Positions 32,414 through 36,106 of a DNA stretch of 36,106 nucleotides are shown one piece after another. The number at the start of each line of letters is the position of its first letter. Within the stretch, counting starts at the first letter, position 1. The notes beneath the pieces are model-generated. The model worked only from the letters and a program-made list of their open reading frames with translations, searched no databases and was not told where the DNA came from. Location: NCBI RefSeq assembly GCF_944387675.1, contig NZ_CALXFV010000009.1:1-36106 (forward strand), given 5' to 3'. The DNA is from an uncultured Flavonifractor sp. GTDB taxonomy: Bacteria; Bacillota; Clostridia; Oscillospirales; Oscillospiraceae. The translations under genes and the position numbers were made by a program.

Positions 32414-33343
32414 GTGCTCTACATTGTCCAAACCGCCCTGGAATTGGGCTTTCAGTACGCCCTGGTGGCTATGGCCCTTTTCCTCAGCTATCGGGTGCTG
32501 GATATCGCGGATCTAACCACCGACGGCTGCTTCATCCTGGGCTGTGCTGTATCGGTGACCTGCGCCGCCGCCGGCCACCCCTTCCTGGCCATCCCCGCCG
32601 CCATGCTCTCCGGGGCGGGGGCTGGCTTCGTCACCGCCTTCCTCCAGACCAAGCTGGGGGTCCCCTCTATTCTGGCGGGCATCGTCACCAACACCGGACT
32701 GTACACCGTCAACCTGATGGCCATGGGGTGGAAGGCCAACCAGTCTCTGCTGCGGCAGGACACCATCTTCACTCTCTTTCGGGATACCGGCATCGGCGGG
32801 AATTGGTACGCCATCCTCCTCTCCGGCGCCGTCACCGTGGGAATGGGGATCATCCTGGTGCTCTTCCTGGGAACCAGGCTGGGGTTATCCATCCGGGCCA
32901 CAGGGGATAACCGGGATATGGTGCGCTCCTCCTCCATCAACCCCACCTTCACCATTACCGTGGGTCTGTGCCTGGCCAACGCCATGACCGCTCTTTCCGG
33001 GGCGGTGGTGGGTCAGGCCCAAAAGACCGCCGACATCAACGCGGGGACCGGCATTGTGGTCATCGGCCTGGCCTGCCTCATCATCGGGGAGACCGTGGTG
33101 GGCAGGGGTTCCATGCTTCGGGGCGCTGTCGCCGTCATCCTGGGCAGCATTCTCTACCGGGTGGTGTATGCCCTGGTGCTCCGCTCTCCCATCCCCATCG
33201 ACTGTCTGAAGCTGGTCACCGCCATTGTGGTGGCCCTGGCCATCGCCGCCCCCACCCTGCGGCAGTGGTGGGCCTTCCAGCGGCGGAAGCGGGCCGCCCT
33301 GTCCGCCTGCCGGAAACAGGCCGACGGAAAGGAGGCATCCTGA
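32414..33343 (+). CDS. trpY: ABC transporter permease of the tryptophan importer (TrpY-like)
   Basis: A 309-residue inner-membrane permease of the BPD_transp_2 (LivH/M-like) family with about nine hydrophobic helices. The family loop VLDIADLTTDGCFILG lies near the N-end and the LGLSIRATGDNRDMVRSSSIN segment, which meets the ATPase, is at about 155-177. The C-end is basic. It starts at GTG 32414 with GGAG 9 nt upstream and follows the binding-protein gene by 64 bp, which includes a hairpin. The ATPase gene starts 1 bp after its stop. Substrate assignment rests on the T-box and binding protein. Confidence 0.9.
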   Translation: MLYIVQTALELGFQYALVAMALFLSYRVLDIADLTTDGCFILGCAVSVTCAAAGHPFLAIPAAMLSGAGAGFVTAFLQTKLGVPSILAGIVTNTGLYTVNLMAMGWKANQSLLRQDTIFTLFRDTGIGGNWYAILLSGAVTVGMGIILVLFLGTRLGLSIRATGDNRDMVRSSSINPTFTITVGLCLANAMTALSGAVVGQAQKTADINAGTGIVVIGLACLIIGETVVGRGSMLRGAVAVILGSILYRVVYALVLRSPIPIDCLKLVTAIVVALAIAAPTLRQWWAFQRRKRAALSACRKQADGKEAS

Positions 33344-33344
33344 C

Positions 33345-34151
33345 ATGTTGGAGCTGCGCAAGGTCTCCAAGACGTTTAATCCCGGCACCGTCAATGAGCA
33401 CACCGCCCTGAACGGGGTGAGCGTCACCCTGGCCGAGGGAGATTTCGTCACCATCGTGGGCTCCAACGGTGCGGGCAAGTCCACCCTGTTCAACGCCGTG
33501 GCAGGGGACTTTTTCGTGGATCAGGGGGCCATCCTGCTGGACGGACAGGACATCACCTATCTGCCCGGCTACCGGCGCAGCCGCCAGATCGGGCGGCTCT
33601 TTCAGGACCCCATGCGGGGTACCGCCCCACACATGACCATTGAGGAGAACCTGGCCCTGGCCTACCTCCGCACCGCCAAGCACCAGAAGGCCTTTTTCAG
33701 CCGGGTATCCAAGGCGGACAAGGAGCTTTTCCGGGCGCAGCTGGCCAAGCTGGATATGGGGCTGGAGAACCGGATGCGCCAGCCGGTGGGACTGCTCTCC
33801 GGCGGACAGCGGCAGGCTCTTACCCTGCTGATGGCTACCATGGTACCCCCGAAACTGCTGCTGCTGGATGAGCACACCGCCGCTCTGGACCCCGGAACGG
33901 CGGAAAAGGTGCTGAAGCTCACCCGGGAGATTGTGGAGGGAGAGCATCTTACCTGCATGATGATTACCCACAATATGAAAAACGCCCTGGAGCTGGGCAA
34001 CCGCACCTTCATGATGGATGCCGGCCGCATTGTGCTGGACCTGAAGGGAGAGGAGCGGCGCGGCCTTACGGTGGACGACCTGCTGGTGCGCTTCCGAGCC
34101 GGTGCCGGCAAGGCCCTGGATAATGACCGCATTCTGCTCTCTGAAGGCTGA
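33345..34151 (+). CDS. trpZ: ABC transporter ATP-binding protein of the tryptophan importer (TrpZ-like)
   Basis: A 268-residue ABC ATPase that drives the importer. It has Walker A GSNGAGKST (about 38-46), the Q-loop RLFQDPMRGTAP, the signature LLSGGQRQALTL, Walker B LLLLDEHTAALDP and the switch His in MMITHNMKNALELG. AAAGGAGG lies 10 nt before ATG 33345, which is 1 bp after the permease stop; a longer reading frame upstream lies inside the permease gene and is rejected. It is the last gene, followed by a 12-bp hairpin. A second ATPase gene is not present, so it should act as a homodimer. Confidence 0.93.
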   Translation: MLELRKVSKTFNPGTVNEHTALNGVSVTLAEGDFVTIVGSNGAGKSTLFNAVAGDFFVDQGAILLDGQDITYLPGYRRSRQIGRLFQDPMRGTAPHMTIEENLALAYLRTAKHQKAFFSRVSKADKELFRAQLAKLDMGLENRMRQPVGLLSGGQRQALTLLMATMVPPKLLLLDEHTAALDPGTAEKVLKLTREIVEGEHLTCMMITHNMKNALELGNRTFMMDAGRIVLDLKGEERRGLTVDDLLVRFRAGAGKALDNDRILLSEG

Positions 34152-34159
34152 AAACCCTT

Positions 34160-34188
34160 CCTGCCCGCCGGTCCCCCCGGCGGGCAGG
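34160..34188 (+). terminator. Terminator of the tryptophan-transport operon
   Basis: A 12-bp perfect stem (34160-34171 with 34177-34188), loop TCCCC, followed by AAAATTT. The T run is short but the stem is very stable. Confidence 0.7.
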
Positions 34189-34217
34189 AAAATTTGAGGC
34201 CGGTCTCGAAAAAAACA

Positions 34218-34246
34218 TTGACATTCCGGCCTCCATGTGCTACTAT
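34218..34246 (+). promoter_or_regulatory. Promoter of the tRNA cluster
   Basis: Perfect TTGACA (34218-34223), a 17-bp spacer and TACTAT (34241-34246), preceded by an A-rich stretch. The predicted start is about 34253, 27 nt before the first tRNA. Confidence 0.85.
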
Positions 34247-34279
34247 ATCTTGGCTGACATGCTTTGGGTCAGTACCCAT

Positions 34280-34353
34280 GCGGGTGTAGTTCAATGGTAG
34301 AATCCCAGCCTTCCAAGCTGGTCGCGTGGGTTCGATTCCCATCACCCGCTCCA
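34280..34353 (+). tRNA. tRNA-Gly (anticodon TCC)
   Basis: A cloverleaf with acceptor GCGGGTG/CACCCGC, anticodon loop CTTCCAA on a CCAGC/GCTGG stem, T-loop TTCGATT and an encoded CCA (34351-34353). Confidence 0.95.
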
Positions 34354-34356
34354 TAC

Positions 34357-34433
<77 letters not shown>

Positions 34434-34536
34434 GTTATCTGAGGTTTTTCCTTTGGATGAAGCTCCAGCGCTGCTGGGCGGTGGCACCCCTGACGCGAAT
34501 CAGGCCTCGCCCCCGGCAAGTTCGCTTCGGCCCAGG

Positions 34537-34553
34537 CTTCAGGCGTACCAGTT
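34537..34553 (+). repeat. Degenerate copy of the tRNA-Arg 3' end
   Basis: CTTCAGGCGTACCAGTT here matches CTTCAGGCGTGCCAGTT at 34420-34436 (the tRNA 3' end and following bases) with one mismatch in 17. The 100 bp between the copies (34437-34536) hold no gene that I can see. Direct repeats of a tRNA 3' end can mark an old integration. Confidence 0.6.
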
Positions 34554-34571
34554 CCCACAAGTTTCCCCTAT

Positions 34572-34648
34572 GGTGGGTGTAGTTCAGTTGGTAGAGCATC
34601 GGATTGTGGTTCCGAGTGTCGCGGGTTCGAGTCCCGTCACCCACCCCA
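34572..34648 (+). tRNA. tRNA-His (anticodon GTG)
   Basis: Acceptor GTGGGTG/CACCCAC with the extra 5' G (34572) opposite discriminator C that marks tRNA-His, anticodon loop TTGTGGT, T-loop TTCGAGT, encoded CCA. Confidence 0.95.
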
Positions 34649-34662
34649 TATGACTCAAGGCG

Positions 34663-34692
34663 GAAGGGCCGGAGCGTCCGCTCCGGCCCTTC
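34663..34692 (+). repeat. 14-bp perfect inverted repeat between tRNA-His and tRNA-Gln
   Basis: Arms 34663-34676 and 34679-34692 are fully complementary, GC-rich, and followed by GCTTTA. It could partly end transcription after tRNA-His or act as a processing signal. Confidence 0.65.
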
Positions 34693-34708
34693 GCTTTACC
34701 AGCGAGAT

Positions 34709-34783
34709 TGGGGTGTAGCCAAGTGGTAAGGCACGGGACTTTGACTCCCGCATTCGCTGGTTCGAGTCCAGCCATCCCAGCCA
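34709..34783 (+). tRNA. tRNA-Gln (anticodon TTG)
   Basis: Acceptor TGGGGTG/CATCCCA, anticodon loop CTTTGAC on CGGGA/TCCCG, T-loop TTCGAGT, encoded CCA. Confidence 0.95.
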
Positions 34784-34786
34784 TAT

Positions 34787-34862
34787 GACTCGTTAGCTCA
34801 GTCGGCAGAGCAACTGCCTTTTAAGCAGTGGGTCCGGGGTTCGAATCCCCGACGGGTCACCA
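34787..34862 (+). tRNA. tRNA-Lys (anticodon TTT)
   Basis: Acceptor GACTCGT/ACGGGTC, anticodon loop CTTTTAA on ACTGC/GCAGT, T-loop TTCGAAT, encoded CCA. It is the last tRNA of the cluster. Confidence 0.95.
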
Positions 34863-34870
34863 TAAAATCA

Positions 34871-34931
34871 AAACGGTATAGATGCCACTGGCGAAAAGCC
34901 AGTGGCATCAACCGTTTCCGGGCTTTTTCAT
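34871..34931 (+). terminator. Terminator of the tRNA cluster
   Basis: A 12-bp inner stem (34881-34892 with 34898-34909, loop GAAAA) is extended by an outer AAACGGT/ACCGTTT pairing (34871-34877, 34911-34917) and followed by GGGCTTTTTC. Confidence 0.88.
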
Positions 34932-34982
34932 CTCAAAAATCCATTGATTCTTCCATAGATGCCAACCGCTGTCCCCCCCTAA

Positions 34983-35003
34983 CTGGTGGGACTCGAACCC
35001 CCA
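34983..35003 (-). repeat. Fragment of a tRNA 3' part (T-arm), minus strand
   Basis: Read on the minus strand the 21 bases contain GGGGGTTCGAGTCCCACCAG, the T-loop pattern of a tRNA. The 14-nt core GGGGTTCGAGTCCC is also in tRNA-Arg above. No acceptor, D- or anticodon arm is present, so it is a fragment, possibly an attachment-site scar. Confidence 0.5.
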
Positions 35004-35035
35004 TTTTTCAGCAGCTGGTAAAGACAAAACCATGT

Positions 35036-35073
35036 GGCGCCCTTTTTGAAAGCGTTTTTTCAAAAAGGGCGCC
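35036..35073. repeat. 16-bp perfect hairpin, first GGGCGCC unit
   Basis: Arms 35036-35051 and 35058-35073 pair perfectly, followed by GTTTTT on the plus strand. It would act as a strong terminator or shield for the downstream genes. Confidence 0.7.
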
Positions 35074-35105
35074 GTTTTTCATATGCAAATATTTTACGAA
35101 ATTGA

Positions 35106-35155
35106 GGGCGCCGTTTTGTTGGTCTTGATGATCATCAAAGCAGCGCCCTTTTTTT
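35106..35155 (+). terminator. Second GGGCGC hairpin with internal palindrome and T run
   Basis: GGGCGC (35106-35111) pairs with GCGCCC (35143-35148); inside is the perfect 14-bp palindrome TTGATGATCATCAA (35125-35138). TTTTTTT follows, ending at 35155. Confidence 0.55.
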
Positions 35156-35202
35156 GTTCCCCCCAAAACCAAAAAGGGCGCCAGCCCAAGGAGGTAAGTA
35201 AA

Positions 35203-35871
35203 ATGAACAAAGAACCGTATTTTAAAGAACTGGGGATTGTCCTGAGTCGGTCTGAATTCACCGTGCTGCCGGAACAGGACGGTTTCCTCCCTGTGGAGTA
35301 TGAAGGCCGACCGTTGTGCCGGGTTGATGCAGACGGCAGTGTATTCTACCACCAGGATGATGTGAATGCTTTGGAACGAGAGTCCGCCCGCAGAAGGGTG
35401 ACCGATCTGGCCACCACTGTGCAGGAATATATGGCGCTTTTAGAACGTGCCCCGATGATCCATGCCGCGGGATTAAGGGAGCCTTACAGGGCGCTGGCTG
35501 AATTCAACGGCACGGTATTGGCCGGGCGGCAGACAGACCACGGGGCTAAATTCGTCACCTGGGACTGGGACTTTAACCACACCGGGCTCAACCAAGGCAA
35601 CTATTACGAAGGAAACTATGCTGGTGCAAAGCAAGACTTTGCGGTTCGGTCTGGGCTTGTGCCCAAAGAGCGGCAGTTTACCCCTGAGCAGCTCACGGAG
35701 ATCTACCAGCAGTGCTCTTATGTGGCATTCAGCTGTGAGCTGTCCATGGAACAGGAAAAGACTATCCAGGAAATCCAAGACAGGATTCAGGAACTGGTAC
35801 CGGACTGCAGGGAGCGGATCATGCAGAGCCTGGATGAGCATACCGGCCCTGGACCGGAACCGACGATGTGA
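35203..35871 (+). CDS. Hypothetical protein, probable mobile-element accessory gene
   Basis: A 222-residue soluble protein that I do not recognise. The N-terminal part is compact and acidic (FTVLPEQDGFLPVEYEGRPLC), a helical stretch follows (about 55-85), then a segment rich in aromatic and polar residues (FVTWDWDFNHTGLNQGNYYEGNY split over about 122-144), then a Glu/Gln-rich helix and a tail PGPEPTM. The segment around residue 105-150 recalls accessory proteins of Firmicutes conjugative elements (YodL/LPD-type), but this is a weak impression. The start is ATG 35203 with AAGGAGG 9 nt upstream; an in-frame ATG at 35083 lacks a ribosome site. Codon use is more AT-rich than in the upstream genes, which suggests transfer. 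Confidence 0.7.
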   Translation: MNKEPYFKELGIVLSRSEFTVLPEQDGFLPVEYEGRPLCRVDADGSVFYHQDDVNALERESARRRVTDLATTVQEYMALLERAPMIHAAGLREPYRALAEFNGTVLAGRQTDHGAKFVTWDWDFNHTGLNQGNYYEGNYAGAKQDFAVRSGLVPKERQFTPEQLTEIYQQCSYVAFSCELSMEQEKTIQEIQDRIQELVPDCRERIMQSLDEHTGPGPEPTM

Positions 35872-35913
35872 CGCCTGCGGCAAAAGATGTGTAACTAGGA
35901 GGAGGAAAAAATC

Positions 35914-36106
35914 ATGCGAGTGGTTGCCGTATTGGCAAATAAGGAGCATCCGGAATTGGGTGCAATTTCAATCCCAATTCCCATCCGCACCGGAGAATAC
36001 AGCTCCGTTATGAAAATGCTGAGTGCGCTTATCCGCAAGGGTTGTCTGGAGGTCTACAACGACTACAACAGCAACCTGACCAATCTGTTCTGCTGTGTCA
36101 AGAACC
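35914..36106 (+). CDS. Hypothetical protein, N-terminal part (3' end outside window)
   Basis: Sixty-four codons are visible from ATG 35914, with AGGAGGAGG about 9 nt upstream, one of the strongest ribosome sites in the window. It starts MRVVAVLANKEHPELGAISI and continues into helical, then polar sequence; no stop is reached. It lies 42 bp after the preceding hypothetical gene, so the two are probably co-transcribed. I do not recognise a family. The lower GC and style match the preceding gene. Confidence 0.75.
   Translation, partial: MRVVAVLANKEHPELGAISIPIPIRTGEYSSVMKMLSALIRKGCLEVYNDYNSNLTNLFCCVKN

Larger units (their letters stand above)
34932..35202. other. Gene-free boundary between tRNA cluster and AT-richer DNA
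   Basis: There is no gene here. The stretch holds an inverted tRNA T-arm fragment (34983-35003), two hairpins with GGGCGCC ends (35036-35073 and 35106-35148), and a third GGGCGCC near 35166-35172. From about 34920 the base composition is visibly richer in A and T than the genes before it. It looks like the edge of an inserted element. Confidence 0.55.

Noticed and set aside
34983-35003. A complete tRNA gene on the minus strand
   Set aside because: Only the T-arm is present; no acceptor, D or anticodon arm can be built from flanking sequence.
35036-35175. CRISPR-like array from the repeated GGGCGCC
   Set aside because: The units are only 7 bp, unequally spaced and in both orientations, explained by hairpins.

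Overview
The window suggests a GC-rich, anaerobic, endospore-forming Clostridia, probably an Oscillospirales/Oscillospiraceae relative (Flavonifractor/Oscillibacter-like). This is an inference from SpoIIR, a rotary V/A-type ATPase instead of an F-type cluster, several S-layer-homology (SLH) proteins, a tryptophan T-box, strong GGAGG ribosome sites and the codon use. No rRNA or taxonomic marker is present.

Layout. 1-210: end of an SLH protein and a bidirectional terminator. 285-8963 (minus): nine-gene V-type ATPase operon in the order G/H-C-I-K-F-E-A-B-D. 9226-13731 (plus): Lrp/AlaR-like regulator, AlaT-like aminotransferase, ThrH-type phosphoserine phosphatase, a DUF1015 protein and IspE. 13789-14430 (plus): spoIIR, with a sigma-F-like promoter that overlaps the ispE terminator. 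14438-18861 (minus): UDP-GlcNAc 2-epimerase and two secreted SLH proteins; the outer one has a strong promoter and a long, structured leader. 19121-19675 (minus): a GNAT acetyltransferase.

19800-26182 (plus): the most unusual part. One promoter precedes six closely packed genes: a membrane-anchored transglutaminase-like protein with a Pro/Thr-rich tail, an AMP-forming adenylation enzyme, a small carrier protein, an MBOAT acyltransferase, an SGNH-like membrane protein with Cys at the usual nucleophile Ser position, and a lipoprotein. It has the logic of the dlt (D-alanylation) pathway but differs from canonical dltABCD in order, partners and details, so it is best read as an undescribed surface acylation system whose acyl group and acceptor are unknown.

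26291-28750: PcrA/UvrD helicase. 28774-29981 (minus): HAD phosphatase and 3-methyladenine DNA glycosylase. 30039-30959: EamA transporter. 30946-34151: promoter, T-box leader with a UGG (Trp) specifier, and an ABC importer (binding protein, permease, ATPase), together a tryptophan uptake operon. 34280-34862: tRNA-Gly(TCC), Arg(TCT), His(GTG), Gln(TTG), Lys(TTT), and a strong terminator.

From about 34920 the DNA becomes more AT-rich. It carries an inverted tRNA T-arm fragment, repeated GGGCGCC hairpins and two unrecognised genes, which looks like the edge of an integrated element placed beside the tRNA cluster.
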